Source: Sphingomonas montana (GTDB lineage Bacteria; Pseudomonadota; Alphaproteobacteria; Sphingomonadales; Sphingomonadaceae). Taken from it: a DNA stretch of 64,000 bases. Of the stretch, positions 28,463 through 37,516 are shown piece by piece. Position 1 is the stretch's first letter; each line of letters begins with the position of its first letter. The DNA lies in NCBI RefSeq assembly GCF_001956315.1, contig NZ_MOLY01000045.1, forward strand, positions 124,001 to 188,000, read 5' to 3'. Below the pieces are notes generated by a model, which did not search any database, had not been told where the DNA came from, and saw nothing but the letters and a program-made list of their open reading frames with translations. The translations under genes and the position numbers were made by a program.

Positions 28463-29288
28463 CCGTCTCGTTCCCGGCCGCAAAGGCGGCCGCTGCAGCG
28501 ACCTGCGCCGTCGTCGGCGTGCGACCGGTATACAGCACGAACTGTTCCAGCGCCTGCAGGACCGCGATCTCCGCCCCGGTGATCCGCGCGACGCCGTGCC
28601 GCGCGGCCGCGGTCAACAGCGGCGTCTCGGCCGGCACCGCCACCGCATCGCACACCAGCACGGCTTGCGCGATCATCGCGTCCGGAAACGCCAGCATGCC
28701 CTCGTTGCCGCCCCGCATGCCGATCGGCGTCACGTTCACCAGCATCGCGGCCTCCGGCGCATCGGCCGGTTCCGCGACCCAGCCAAAGCCATATTGCCCG
28801 GCCAGCGCCTGCCCGGCCGCAGGATTGCGCGCGACGATCGTGCCCCGGGTCTGCCCCGCATCGCGCAAGGCGGCGGCGACGGCCTTGCCCATCCCGCCGC
28901 TGCCGCGCAGCAGGAACGGCGTATCGGCGGCGATACCGCTTCGCTGCACCAGTGTCCGGACCGCCCCGTAATCGGTATTGTGCCCGGTCAGCCGGCCGGC
29001 GTCGTTGACGATCGTGTTGACCGAATCGATCGCCCGCGCCGACGGGGCGAGATCGTCCAGCAACGCGATCACCGCTTCCTTGAACGGCATCGACACCGCA
29101 CAGCCGCGAATTCCCAGCGCCCGGATACCGCCGATCGCGCCGGCAAGATCGGTCGTTGAAAAGGATTTGTAGACCGCGTCGATCCCCAGCGCATCGTAGA
29201 GATGGTTATGGAACCGCGACCCGAAATTGCCGGGCCGCGCGGACAGCGACATGCACATCATCGTATCGCGGCCGATCGGTGGTTTCAT
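28449..29288 (-). CDS. shikimate dehydrogenase-like protein (SdhL/HI0607 type)
   Basis: 279 residues. AroE fold, but the motifs follow the HI0607 subgroup rather than the main enzyme: MCMSLSARPGNFGSRFHNHL near residue 11, IRGCAVSMPFKEAV near 58 with the catalytic Lys, SVNTIVN, then GHNTDYGAV with the catalytic Asp, and the NADP-binding LLRGSGGMGKAVAAAL near 130. HI0607 is known to be much less active on shikimate than AroE, so the true substrate is open. GAGGA is eight bases before the ATG. It is divergent from the kinase gene. Confidence 0.87.
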   Translation of the reverse strand: MKPPIGRDTMMCMSLSARPGNFGSRFHNHLYDALGIDAVYKSFSTTDLAGAIGGIRALGIRGCAVSMPFKEAVIALLDDLAPSARAIDSVNTIVNDAGRLTGHNTDYGAVRTLVQRSGIAADTPFLLRGSGGMGKAVAAALRDAGQTRGTIVARNPAAGQALAGQYGFGWVAEPADAPEAAMLVNVTPIGMRGGNEGMLAFPDAMIAQAVLVCDAVAVPAETPLLTAAARHGVARITGAEIAVLQALEQFVLYTGRTPTTAQVAAAAAFAAGNETVSGG

Positions 29289-29462
29289 GCACGGGATCCT
29301 CGGTTCTGGGGAGAGGCGCCCCTCATACGCTATCCGCGCCGCCAAGACGCGCATGAGCTGCCCGCCGGACCGACCCCGACGGGTCGCCGCCGGCAACGCT
29401 CGACAACCCCGTCCCCGCCGCCTAGGCGCGGACCGGATTGATCCAGACCATCGGAGACCGCC

Positions 29463-30461
29463 TTGACCGCCCCCACGATCGATATCCTCGCGATCGGCAA
29501 CGCCATCGTCGATGTTCTTGCCGCCACCGATGACACGTTCCTTGCGCAGGAAGGCATGACCAAGGGTGCGATGCAGCTGATCGACGCACCGCGCGCCGAA
29601 AGCCTGTACGCCGGCATGGGCGCGGGGCGTGAGGTCAGCGGCGGATCGGCCGCCAACACGCTGGCCGGTGCGGCCATGCTGGGCGCATCGTGCGGCTTCG
29701 TGGGCCAGGTCGCCGACGATCAGCTGGGCGCCGTATTCGTCCACGACATCCGCGCGCAGGGCATCGCGTTCGACGTGCCCGCCAGCGACCCCGCCGTCCC
29801 CACCGGCCGCTGCCTGGTGCTCGTCAGCGAAGACGGCCAGCGCACGATGAACACCTTCCTGGGTGCGGCGCAGTTCCTGCCGACCAGCGCGGTCGATCGC
29901 ACGCTCGTCGAATCGGCAGCCGTGCTGCTGCTGGAAGGCTATCTGTGGGATCCGGCCGAACCACGCGCCGCGATGCAGGAGGCGATCCGCGTCGCCCGCG
30001 CCGCCGGCCGCAAGGTCGCGCTCGGCGTGTCGGCGGTGTTCTGCATCCTCAACCACCATGCCGATTTCGTGGCGCTGGTCGAGGCCGGCGACATCGACAT
30101 CCTGTTCGCCAATGACGAGGAACTGCTGGCGCTCGCCGCGCTCGAGGATTTCGAGGCCGCGCTGGCGAAGATCGCAAAGTCCGTGCCGTTGCTTGTCGTC
30201 ACGCGCGGTGCCGACGGCGCAATCGCGGTCGAGGGCGGCACCACCCGCCACGAAGTCGCGGCCGAGCCCATCGACCGGATCGTCGACACCACCGGCGCGG
30301 GCGACCTGTTCGCCGCCGGCTTCCTCGCCGGCCAGGCGCAGGGCCGCTCGATCGCGGACAGCCTGACGATGGGCGCGGTCGCCGCTGCCGAAGTCATCGG
30401 CCACTACGGCGCCCGCCCCGAAACCGACCTCAAGACCCTCGTCGCCGCCCGCCTGGGCTGA
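29463..30461 (+). CDS. PfkB-family carbohydrate/nucleoside kinase, probably adenosine kinase
   Basis: 332 residues. A ribokinase-fold kinase with GNAIVDVLAATDD near residue 13, GGSAANTLAGAAMLGASCGFVG near 60 (in pieces), and the anion hole and catalytic Asp in DTTGAGDLFAAGFLAG near 277. This subgroup is usually annotated adenosine kinase in sphingomonads. The start is TTG at 29463 with GGAG about eight bases upstream; no ATG fits as well. Its promoter lies in the 174-base divergent gap with the SdhL gene. Confidence 0.86.
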   Translation: MTAPTIDILAIGNAIVDVLAATDDTFLAQEGMTKGAMQLIDAPRAESLYAGMGAGREVSGGSAANTLAGAAMLGASCGFVGQVADDQLGAVFVHDIRAQGIAFDVPASDPAVPTGRCLVLVSEDGQRTMNTFLGAAQFLPTSAVDRTLVESAAVLLLEGYLWDPAEPRAAMQEAIRVARAAGRKVALGVSAVFCILNHHADFVALVEAGDIDILFANDEELLALAALEDFEAALAKIAKSVPLLVVTRGADGAIAVEGGTTRHEVAAEPIDRIVDTTGAGDLFAAGFLAGQAQGRSIADSLTMGAVAAAEVIGHYGARPETDLKTLVAARLG

Positions 30462-30574
30462 GGTTTTGACGGACTGGGAGGGGGGAGCAGAGGCCCCCCT
30501 CCATGAAGGCGGGCGGTCAAGCAACCGTAGCTGTCGCTGTCCTGCGCGAGCATGGAAACATCCGGCCAAACACG

Positions 30575-30672
30575 GAGTGATAATGGATCCTGACCCTCGT
30601 CAGGATGACGACGAACACGGCGGTGTCACGCTTCCCACCGTCATCCCGGCGGAGGCCGGGATCCACTATCAC
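30575..30672. repeat. inward-facing pair of dispersed palindromes in a 578-base gap
   Basis: The gap 30462-31039 holds no convincing gene. A TGATAATGGATCCTGAC-type copy is at 30575-30612 and a TCATCCCGGCGGAGG-type copy at 30638-30672, the same arrangement as at 21976-22130. Nothing else is seen from 30673 to 31039. Confidence 0.75.
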
Positions 30673-31039
30673 AACGACTGTGCGCGTCGGAACGATCTTG
30701 CCAAGCGATACCGTTGTTCGGCTACCGAACGGTGGAGGGCAGCCGGCTCGACGCCCTGCGGACGCATGACGCCGCTCTCTGGATGTACAAACCAGCTTTT
30801 ACGATGAAGCCAGCCGCTTGGGACGATCGCGCCGACGATCGACAGGATGGAAGCGGACACGCACCCGGCCGTCCCGATGCCGCGCTGAACCGACCGGCTG
30901 TCCGTGCCGCTTGGTCAATCGCCTCCGCCTTGAACCATGAAGGGCGTCGGCCTCGTGGCCATGAAGGCTAAGCAACCAGAGCGTCCGGCCATCCGCCGGT
31001 CCGCGCCCCCCCGCGCGAACCGGCCGAGCGGACCCGCCC

Positions 31040-32572
31040 TCAGAACTTGCCCGGTGCCTTCGGTGCATCCGGCACCACGTCCAGCCCGCGTGCGACATGA
31101 CTCTTGCGGTACCCGTAAGCGAAGTACAGCAGCAGCCCGACCGCGCCCCACAGCGGCAGCACCAGCTGCGCATCGGCCGGCAGCGCGAGGAACAGGCCGA
31201 TGCAGCCCAGGATCGTCAGCGTCGCCACCAGCCACACCGCCGGTACGCGGAACGCACGCTTCACGTTCGGATGCGTCTTGCGCAGCCGCAGGACCGCGAC
31301 CGCCACCATCAGGAACGCGAACAGCGTGCCCGCATTGGCGATATCGGCCAGCTTGCCGACCGGCAGGAACGCCGCGGCCAGCGTCACGCCGATCCCTGTG
31401 ATCGCCGTGATGATGTGCGGCGTCTTCCACTTCGGATGGATCGTCGACAGCTTCTCGGGCAGAAGCCCGTCGCGCGACATCACGAAGAACATCCGGGTCT
31501 GACCGAAGATCATGACCAGGATGACCGACGGCAGCGCGAGGAACGCCGCCAGTCCGATCAGGTTACCGACCTTCAGATAGCCGATTTCCCGCAGCACATG
31601 TGCCAGCGCTTCCTTGGAGCAGGCCAGCGGTTCGACGCCGGCGGCGCTGATCGTCGCACAGCGGGCGGCCAGTTCGGTCGAACCCGGGGCCAGCCACTGG
31701 CCGGCCGCGTTCAGCACCGGCTGCGCACCCAACGGCGATCCGATCGCGCCCGATGCGACCAGCATGTAGAAGATGGTGCAGATCGCCAGGCTGCCGAGCA
31801 GGCCGAGCGGCACGTTGCGCTGCGGGTTCTTGGTCTCTTCCGCTGCGGTCGATACCGCGTCGAACCCGACATAGGCGAAGAAGATCGACGCGGCCGCACC
31901 GATCACGCCCGATCCGCCGGCCCCCATCCAGCCCTGCGGCGCGAACGGTTCGAAATTCTCCATCCGCATCACCGGCAGCGCGAGCACGATGAACAGCGTC
32001 AGCGCGGTCACCTTGATCCCGACCAGCACCGCGTTCACCTTCGCGCTTTCGCTGGTGCCGACGATCAGCAGGGCCGTGATGGCCAGCGCGATGACAACCG
32101 CGGGCAGGTTGATGATCCCCCCGGCATAAGGCCCGGCGACCAGCGACAAGGGCATTTCAATGCCGAACCAGCCGCGCATCTGCCCGACGAAATAGCCGGA
32201 CCAGCCGACCGCGACCGCGCTGGCCGCCACCGCATATTCCAGCACCAGCGCCCAACCGACCGTCCAGGCGAGCAGTTCACCCATCGCCGCATAGGTATAG
32301 GTGTAGGCGGAGCCCGAGACCGGCACCATCGACGCCAGTTCGGAATAGCACAGCGCCGCCACCGCACAGACCGCGCCCGCAATGATGAAACTGATCATCA
32401 TCCCCGGCCCCGCCTTTTGCGCGGCCTCCGACGTCAGCACGAAGATGCCGGTGCCGATGATCGCGCCGACCCCCAGCAGCGTCAGCTGCAACGCCCCCAG
32501 CGATCGATGCAGCGATTTTCGCTCCGCCGTCGCCAGGATGGCGTCCAGCGACTTCACGCGCCCGAATATCAT
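31040..32572 (-). CDS. APC-superfamily amino acid permease (cationic amino acid transporter type)
   Basis: 510 residues with about 12-14 membrane segments. The N-terminal APC signature is LQLTLLGVGAIIGTGIFVLT near residue 29, followed by SELASMVPVSGSAYTYTYA near 78. FDAVSTAAEETKNPQRNVP near 245 is typical of the CAT (TC 2.A.3.3) subgroup. It would import amino acids with protons. Substrate not assignable. It stands alone, between a repeat-bearing gap and the HIT gene, and is transcribed with the histidine operon direction. Confidence 0.88.
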   Translation of the reverse strand: MIFGRVKSLDAILATAERKSLHRSLGALQLTLLGVGAIIGTGIFVLTSEAAQKAGPGMMISFIIAGAVCAVAALCYSELASMVPVSGSAYTYTYAAMGELLAWTVGWALVLEYAVAASAVAVGWSGYFVGQMRGWFGIEMPLSLVAGPYAGGIINLPAVVIALAITALLIVGTSESAKVNAVLVGIKVTALTLFIVLALPVMRMENFEPFAPQGWMGAGGSGVIGAAASIFFAYVGFDAVSTAAEETKNPQRNVPLGLLGSLAICTIFYMLVASGAIGSPLGAQPVLNAAGQWLAPGSTELAARCATISAAGVEPLACSKEALAHVLREIGYLKVGNLIGLAAFLALPSVILVMIFGQTRMFFVMSRDGLLPEKLSTIHPKWKTPHIITAITGIGVTLAAAFLPVGKLADIANAGTLFAFLMVAVAVLRLRKTHPNVKRAFRVPAVWLVATLTILGCIGLFLALPADAQLVLPLWGAVGLLLYFAYGYRKSHVARGLDVVPDAPKAPGKF

Positions 32573-32687
32573 TCTGACCAGTCCCCCATTCCCGGTACGC
32601 GCGGTTGATCCGCTCCGGTTTAAAAGCGAAAGACTAGCTGCTATTCCACGTCACGCAACACCTTAAGCAACGGCGCGCAGAGGCCAG

Positions 32688-33065
32688 CTATTCCGCCACC
32701 ATACGGCCGAGCGGGCGACCGCCGAACAGGTGGACGTGCAGGTGCGGCACCTCCTGCCCTCCGTCCCCGCCGACATTGGCCAGCAACCGGTATCCCGGCT
32801 CCACCAGCCCCTGTTCGCGTGCGACCGTGGCCACCGCCCGCACGAACCCGGCGACCTCGGCATCCCCCGCGGTCGTGGCGAAATCGTCCCACGACACGTA
32901 GCGCCCCTTGGGGATCACCAGCACATGCACCGGTGCCTGGGGCGCGATGTCGTGGAACGCCAGCGCATGCGCATCCTCGTACACGCGCTTGGCCGAGATC
33001 TCGCCGCGCAGGATGCGGGCGAAGATATTGTCGTCGTCATAGGGCAACGTCGCGTCGATCGGCAT
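32688..33065 (-). CDS. HIT-family nucleotide-binding protein (HINT type)
   Basis: 125 residues. It has NIFARILRGEISAKRVYED at the N-terminus, VLVIPKGRYVSW in the middle and the histidine triad HLHVHLFGGRPLG at the end. HINT proteins hydrolyse purine nucleoside phosphoramidates. It lies five bases after hisE, a frequent neighbour in alphaproteobacteria, and is probably the last gene of the histidine operon. Confidence 0.93.
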   Translation of the reverse strand: MPIDATLPYDDDNIFARILRGEISAKRVYEDAHALAFHDIAPQAPVHVLVIPKGRYVSWDDFATTAGDAEVAGFVRAVATVAREQGLVEPGYRLLANVGGDGGQEVPHLHVHLFGGRPLGRMVAE

Positions 33066-33070
33066 GGCGG

Positions 33071-33391
33071 TCAGTCCTCTGTGCGGGCGGCTTTCTCGAC
33101 CAGACCGGACAGCCCCTCGCGCCGGTCCAGCTCGGCCATAACCGCGGCGATCGGGATATCCGCATCGGCCAGCAGCACGGCAAGATGGAACAGCAGGTCC
33201 GCCGCCTCGCCGACCAGGCCGGCCCGGTCGCCCGCCACCGCCGCGATCACCGTCTCGACGGCCTCCTCGCCCACCTTCTGCGCGATCTTGGGCGTGCCCT
33301 TGGAAAACAGCCGCGCGACATAGGATGCGTCCGGGTCGCCCCCGCGGCGCGCGGCGATGGTGGCTTCCAGGCGGGCGAGCGTCTCGGTCAT
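33071..33391 (-). CDS. hisE: phosphoribosyl-ATP pyrophosphatase
   Basis: 106 residues, an all-helical MazG-like enzyme. It catalyses the second histidine step, removing pyrophosphate from phosphoribosyl-ATP. The family block is [20 protein letters not shown] near residue 36, followed by [15 protein letters not shown]. Here it is separate from hisI, which is not in the window. The ATG overlaps the hisF stop (ATGA). Confidence 0.95.
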   Translation of the reverse strand: MTETLARLEATIAARRGGDPDASYVARLFSKGTPKIAQKVGEEAVETVIAAVAGDRAGLVGEAADLLFHLAVLLADADIPIAAVMAELDRREGLSGLVEKAARTED

Positions 33392-34182
33392 GCGTCCACC
33401 CTCCCCGCCGCGGTCGCGTCCGTCAAGCGCCGGACCGGCAACCCCGCCGCCGCCAGCGCCGCCCGCGCATCCGCGATCGTATGCTGCCCGAAATGGAAGA
33501 TCGATGCGGCCAGCACGGCGCTCGCATGCCCCTCGACCACCCCGTCGACTAGATGGTCGAGCGTGCCCACGCCGCCACTGGCGATGACCGGCACGTTGAC
33601 CGCGTCGGCAATCGTCCGGGTCAGCGCCAGGTCGTATCCGTCGCGCGTCCCGTCGCGGTCCATCGACGTAACGAGCAGCTCGCCCGCGCCCAGCTTGGCC
33701 AGCCGCACCGCATGCGCCACCGCGTCGATCCCCGTCCCGCGCCGTCCGCCATGGGTGAAGATCTCCCACCCGTCGCCCGACCGCCGCGCGTCGATCGACC
33801 CGACGACGCACTGCGCCCCGAACCGGTCGGCGATCTCCGCGACCAGTTCGGGGCGCTCCACCGCGGCGCTGTTCACCGCGACCTTGTCCGCGCCGGCGAG
33901 CAGCAGCGCGCGCGCATCTGCCGCACTGCGCACCCCGCCGCCGACGGTCAGCGGCATGAAACACACCGCAGCCGTCCGCGCGACGACGTCCAATATCGTG
34001 CCCCGCCCCTCATGGGTGGCCCCGATATCCAAAAAACACAGTTCATCGGCACCCGCCGCGTCATAGACCCGCGCCTGCGCCACCGGATCGCCGGCATCGG
34101 CCAGATCGACGAAATTGACCCCCTTCACCACCCGCCCGTTGGCGACATCGAGACAGGGAATGATCCGCGTGCGGACCGTCAT
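33388..34182 (-). CDS. hisF: imidazole glycerol phosphate synthase, cyclase subunit
   Basis: 264 residues, a (beta/alpha)8 barrel. The catalytic Asp is in [16 protein letters not shown] near residue 11, and phosphate-binding glycines are in [10 protein letters not shown] and PVIASGGVG. The second catalytic Asp is in [14 protein letters not shown] near 130. It closes the imidazole ring with ammonia from HisH. It is separated from hisA by a 133-base spacer holding repeats and overlaps hisE. Confidence 0.97.
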   Translation of the reverse strand: MTVRTRIIPCLDVANGRVVKGVNFVDLADAGDPVAQARVYDAAGADELCFLDIGATHEGRGTILDVVARTAAVCFMPLTVGGGVRSAADARALLLAGADKVAVNSAAVERPELVAEIADRFGAQCVVGSIDARRSGDGWEIFTHGGRRGTGIDAVAHAVRLAKLGAGELLVTSMDRDGTRDGYDLALTRTIADAVNVPVIASGGVGTLDHLVDGVVEGHASAVLAASIFHFGQHTIADARAALAAAGLPVRRLTDATAAGRVDA

Positions 34183-34190
34183 GACGTAAA

Positions 34191-34301
34191 GCCCTCCCCC
34201 CGGTGGGGGGAGGGAGCAGAAGACCCAAACGCCAACCGCACCCCCGCGGAGGCGGGGGTCCAGGTCAGAACGCGGAACTGGACCCCCGCCTGCGCGGAGG
34301 T
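34191..34301. repeat. G/C-rich palindromes between hisF and hisA
   Basis: A CCCTCCCCC/GGGGGGAGGG hairpin at 34191-34216, then CCCCCGCGGAGGCGGGGG with GTCCAG ending at 34264, and an inverted related copy (CTGGACCCCCGCC) at 34278-34301. Related copies occur at 55655-55740. They interrupt an otherwise overlapping operon. Confidence 0.75.
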
Positions 34302-34315
34302 ACGGAGCGAATCCA

Positions 34316-35047
34316 TCACGCCCGCGCGACCCGCAAGGCCTCGGCCAGGTCCAGCCGCCCGTCATACAGGGCGCGGCCGGTGATGACCCCCTCGATCCCC
34401 TCCGATGCGACCCGCGCGAGCGCCAGCACGTCGCCGATATCGGTCACGCCCCCGCTCGCGATCACCGGGATCCGCGTCTTGCCGGCCAGCGTCCGGGTCG
34501 CCTCGATGTTGCATCCCTTCATCATGCCGTCGCGGCCGACATCGGTGAACAGCAGCGCCGCCACCCCCGCATCGCGGAACCGCTCGGCCATGTCGGCCAC
34601 CGGCACGTCGGACAGATCCGCCCAGCCGCGCGTCGCGACCATCCCCTCGCGCGCGTCCACCGCCACCACGATCCGGCCGGGCAAGTCGCGCGCCGCCGCC
34701 CGCACCAGTTCGGGATCCTCCAACGCCGCGGTGCCGATCACCACGCGCTCCACGCCCAGCGCCAGCCAGCGATCGATTGCCGCCCGATCGCGGATCCCGC
34801 CGCCCAGCTGCACCTTGCCCGGAAACGCGGCAACGATCGCCTCGACCGCGGCGGCATTCACCGCCTTGCCCGCGAACGCGCCGTCCAGGTCGACGACATG
34901 CACCCATTCGGCCCCGGCTGCCGCAAAGGCCCCGGCCTGCTGCGCGGGATCGTCGCCATACACGGTGGCACGGTCCATATCGCCCTCGGCCAGCCGGACG
35001 ACCTGCCCGCCCTTCAGGTCGATCGCGGGAAAGATGATGATGCTCAT
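34316..35047 (-). CDS. hisA: phosphoribosylformimino-AICAR-phosphate isomerase
   Basis: 243 residues, a HisA/HisF barrel. The catalytic Asp is in [17 protein letters not shown] near residue 9, [14 protein letters not shown] is near 80, and the second Asp in [12 protein letters not shown] near 169, with [11 protein letters not shown] after it. It opens the ribose ring of ProFAR. It overlaps hisH by four bases. Confidence 0.97.
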   Translation of the reverse strand: MSIIIFPAIDLKGGQVVRLAEGDMDRATVYGDDPAQQAGAFAAAGAEWVHVVDLDGAFAGKAVNAAAVEAIVAAFPGKVQLGGGIRDRAAIDRWLALGVERVVIGTAALEDPELVRAAARDLPGRIVVAVDAREGMVATRGWADLSDVPVADMAERFRDAGVAALLFTDVGRDGMMKGCNIEATRTLAGKTRIPVIASGGVTDIGDVLALARVASEGIEGVITGRALYDGRLDLAEALRVARA

Positions 35048-35655
35048 GGCCGCCACTCCAGAAAACGCGACAGGAACGCCAGCCCGTAGGACTGGCTCTT
35101 TTCGGGATGGAACTGCACGCCGATCACGGTGTCGCGCGCCACGGCAGCCGTCACCGCCCCGCCATGCGCGGTCGTCGCGAGCACGTCGGCGGCGTCGTCC
35201 ACGTCGAACCGGTAACCGTGCAGGAAATACGCCTCGCCCGGGGTCAGCATCGGGTGCGGCCGCGCCGGCACGACATCGTTCCAGCCCATGTGCGGCACCC
35301 GCGCCGCCGCACTCGGCACCATCGCCGACACGCTGCCCGGGATCCAGCCGAGCCCGGCATGGACCCCATGTTCCTCGCCCTGCGTGGCGAGCAGCTGCAT
35401 CCCCACGCACACGCCCAGGAACGGCACGCCGCGATCTTGCACCGCCGCCGCCATCGCCTGCTCCATCCCGTCGATCGCCCGCAGCGCGCCGATGCACGCG
35501 CCGAACGCGCCGACGCCCGGCAACACGATCCGGTCCGCCGCCGCCACCACATCGGAATCGGCGGTCACGACCAGGTCGTCGCACCCAGCGGCGCGCAACG
35601 CATTCTCCACCGATCGCAAATTGCCTGCGCCATAGTCGATCAGCGCCAGCGTCAC
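35044..35655 (-). CDS. hisH: imidazole glycerol phosphate synthase, glutaminase subunit
   Basis: 203 residues, a class I glutamine amidotransferase. It has LIDYGAGNLRSVENAL at the N-terminus, the nucleophile in GVCVGMQLLA near residue 82, and His-Glu in VQFHPEKSQ near 183. It supplies ammonia to HisF. It overlaps hisA and the YciI gene by four bases each, so translation is coupled. Confidence 0.97.
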   Translation of the reverse strand: MTLALIDYGAGNLRSVENALRAAGCDDLVVTADSDVVAAADRIVLPGVGAFGACIGALRAIDGMEQAMAAAVQDRGVPFLGVCVGMQLLATQGEEHGVHAGLGWIPGSVSAMVPSAAARVPHMGWNDVVPARPHPMLTPGEAYFLHGYRFDVDDAADVLATTAHGGAVTAAVARDTVIGVQFHPEKSQSYGLAFLSRFLEWRP

Positions 35656-35936
35656 GCCTGCAACCCCGCATAGCCGTCGCCGACCATCGTCGCGCGGAAC
35701 TCGGTGATCGCATAGGTCGCGACCCCGGCGGTCGCGAACGGATCGGTCTCGACCAGCCGCTCGATCAGCGCGCGTTCGCCAAGCGCCAGGATGACGCCGC
35801 CGGCCCGCGGAACCTGCCGCCCCGCCGCCACGAAAACCCCGGCGGCGAAGCCCTGCTTCAGCCAGGCGACATGCGCGTCCATCTCGGCGTCCACCGCGTC
35901 AAGCGGCGCCACATAGGTCAGCGTCAGCACGAACAT
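35652..35936 (-). CDS. YciI-like protein inside the histidine operon
   Basis: 94 residues of the YCII-related fold: MFVLTLTYVAPLDAVD, then HVAWLKQGFAAGVFVAAG near residue 24, with His and a later Asp (ETDPFATAGVATY near 64) as the candidate active pair. GGGAG eight bases upstream selects the ATG at 35936 over an in-frame TTG at 35942. It sits between hisB and hisH with a four-base overlap to hisH. Its role in the operon is not known. Confidence 0.85.
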   Translation of the reverse strand: MFVLTLTYVAPLDAVDAEMDAHVAWLKQGFAAGVFVAAGRQVPRAGGVILALGERALIERLVETDPFATAGVATYAITEFRATMVGDGYAGLQA

Positions 35937-35954
35937 CGACAAGTCTCCCAGCGG

Positions 35955-36551
35955 TCAGATGCCGCCCAGCGTACCCTTGGTGCTCGGCACCTGATCGGCC
36001 TTGCGCGGGTCCACCTCCACCGCGAAGCGCAGCGCGCGCGCCGCCGCCTTGAAGATGCTCTCGACGATATGGTGGTTGTTGCGCCCGTACAGTGTCTCGA
36101 CGTGCAGGGTGATGCCCGCCGTCTGCGCCAGCGAATGGAAGAAATGCTCGAACAGCTCGGTGTCGAAATCGCCGAGCTTGGCCTGCGAGAATGCCGCCCG
36201 CCACACCATGAACGGCCGGCCGGAAATGTCGATCGCGACCCGGCTCAGCGTCTCGTCCATCGGGGCATAGGCATGGCCGTAGCGCTGGATCCCCTTGCGG
36301 TCGCCCAGCGCACGGGTCAGCGCCTCGCCGATCGCCAGGCCGGCGTCCTCGGTCGTGTGATGCTGGTCGATATGCAGGTCGCCCGTCGCCGCGACATCGA
36401 TGTCTATCAGCGAATGGCGCGACAGCTGTTCCAGCATATGGTCGAGGAACCCGATGCCGGTGCGGCAATGGTAGATCCCCGTCCCGTCGAGGTTCAGGGT
36501 GACCCGGATTTCGGTTTCGCTGGTCTTGCGGTGGACGGTGGCTGTGCGCAT
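35955..36551 (-). CDS. hisB: imidazoleglycerol-phosphate dehydratase
   Basis: 198 residues, the monofunctional enzyme. Manganese ligands are in [14 protein letters not shown] near residue 34 and [14 protein letters not shown] near 58, with the repeated set in FEHFFHSLA and [14 protein letters not shown] near 155. It dehydrates imidazole glycerol phosphate. It is the first gene of the visible histidine operon and is divergent from sspB, with a 74-base gap holding the promoters. Confidence 0.97.
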   Translation of the reverse strand: MRTATVHRKTSETEIRVTLNLDGTGIYHCRTGIGFLDHMLEQLSRHSLIDIDVAATGDLHIDQHHTTEDAGLAIGEALTRALGDRKGIQRYGHAYAPMDETLSRVAIDISGRPFMVWRAAFSQAKLGDFDTELFEHFFHSLAQTAGITLHVETLYGRNNHHIVESIFKAAARALRFAVEVDPRKADQVPSTKGTLGGI

Positions 36552-36625
36552 GCCGCCCGCTATAGCGTAGCGCTACGCCCACGCAACGCTTGACCCCGCC
36601 GCCCCCCGCGTTCACCAAGCGAGCC

Positions 36626-37105
36626 ATGACCGAGACCGCGCCCGACAGTTTGATTCCCTATGACGAGATCGTCCAGGAGGCGCTGCGCGCCGTGGTCGGA
36701 CGCGTGCTGGGCGAGGTCGAACGCGGTGGCGGGCTGCCCGGCGATCATCATTTCTACATCACGTTCAAGACGCACGCCGCCGGCGTCGACATCCCGCGCC
36801 ACCTGATCGAAAGGTTTCCCGACGAGATGACGATCGTCATCCAGAACCGCTACTGGGACCTGATCGTGCGTTCCGACGGGTTCGAGGTCGGGCTGTCGTT
36901 CAACCAGATCCCCTCGCGCCTCGTCATTCCGTTCGCCGCGATCACCGGCTTCGTCGATCCCGCCGTCAACTTCGCGCTCCAGTTCCAGGCGCAGGGCGAC
37001 GACGACGCCGTCGAACAGACCCCCGCCGGCAACGACGTGCCCGTGGCCGAACCGATCGAGGACGGCAGCAACGTGGTCTCGGTGGACTTCACACGAAAGA
37101 AGTAG
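36626..37105 (+). CDS. sspB: SspB-family ClpXP adaptor, alphaproteobacterial type
   Basis: 159 residues. SspB delivers ssrA-tagged and other substrates to ClpXP. The core reads IPYDEIVQEALRAVVGRVL, FYITFKTHAAGVDIPRHL near residue 47, LIVRSDGFEVGLSFNQIPSRL near 86, and FVDPAVNFALQF. A flexible acidic linker follows, ending VVSVDFTRKK, the ClpX-docking tail. The ATG at 36626 begins the family N-terminus; the ribosome site is weak. Confidence 0.9.
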   Translation: MTETAPDSLIPYDEIVQEALRAVVGRVLGEVERGGGLPGDHHFYITFKTHAAGVDIPRHLIERFPDEMTIVIQNRYWDLIVRSDGFEVGLSFNQIPSRLVIPFAAITGFVDPAVNFALQFQAQGDDDAVEQTPAGNDVPVAEPIEDGSNVVSVDFTRKK

Positions 37106-37185
37106 GTTTGAACGGGAAGACGTGGACGGAAGAGTAGCGCCCGAACCGCGCGTCATACCCGCTCCATTCCGTCCTGCCCCTCCCT

Positions 37186-37388
37186 CGTCATCCTGACGGA
37201 CGTCAGTATCCATTATCACTACGCCGCGGGTGACCGACGACCGCTACAATACCCGGTCCCGTGGTTCCCCGCCTATCCGCTACCACCCGCCAACCGTCAC
37301 TCCAGCGAACGTCGGCATCCATCACGACGTCGTCAGCGCCAGCCAAGACCGCTGTGACAATGGATCCTGACGTCCGTCAGGATGACGG
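37186..37388. repeat. inverted pair of dispersed palindromes in a 411-base gap
   Basis: The gap 37106-37516 between sspB and fumC has no gene. One CGTCATCCTGACGGACGTCA copy is at 37186-37222, ending in CCATTATCACTAC. An inverted copy is at 37354-37388 (TGGATCCTGACGTCCGTCAG). Together they could form a very large stem-loop. Confidence 0.78.
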
Positions 37389-37516
37389 TCGATCGGGCAG
37401 CACAACCTGCCCGTCGTCCTCCCGAAAAGCACCTTGATCCAGGATCGCAGGCACCAGCGCCGGGCCGACACCACCAGCAGGATGCAACCCATCCCGCCCC
37501 CGAACGCTTCATTGGC

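Noticed and set aside
28449-30569. A 706-residue fusion protein with a shikimate dehydrogenase C-terminus
   Set aside because: The upstream part is antisense to the PfkB kinase; GAGGA before ATG 29288 marks the real start.
30466-31035. Short open frames downstream of the kinase gene
   Set aside because: They cover dispersed repeats, have no ribosome site or motif.
34203-36593. 796-codon open frame on the plus strand
   Set aside because: Antisense to hisA, hisH, YciI and hisB; Arg/Pro/Ser-rich with no motif.
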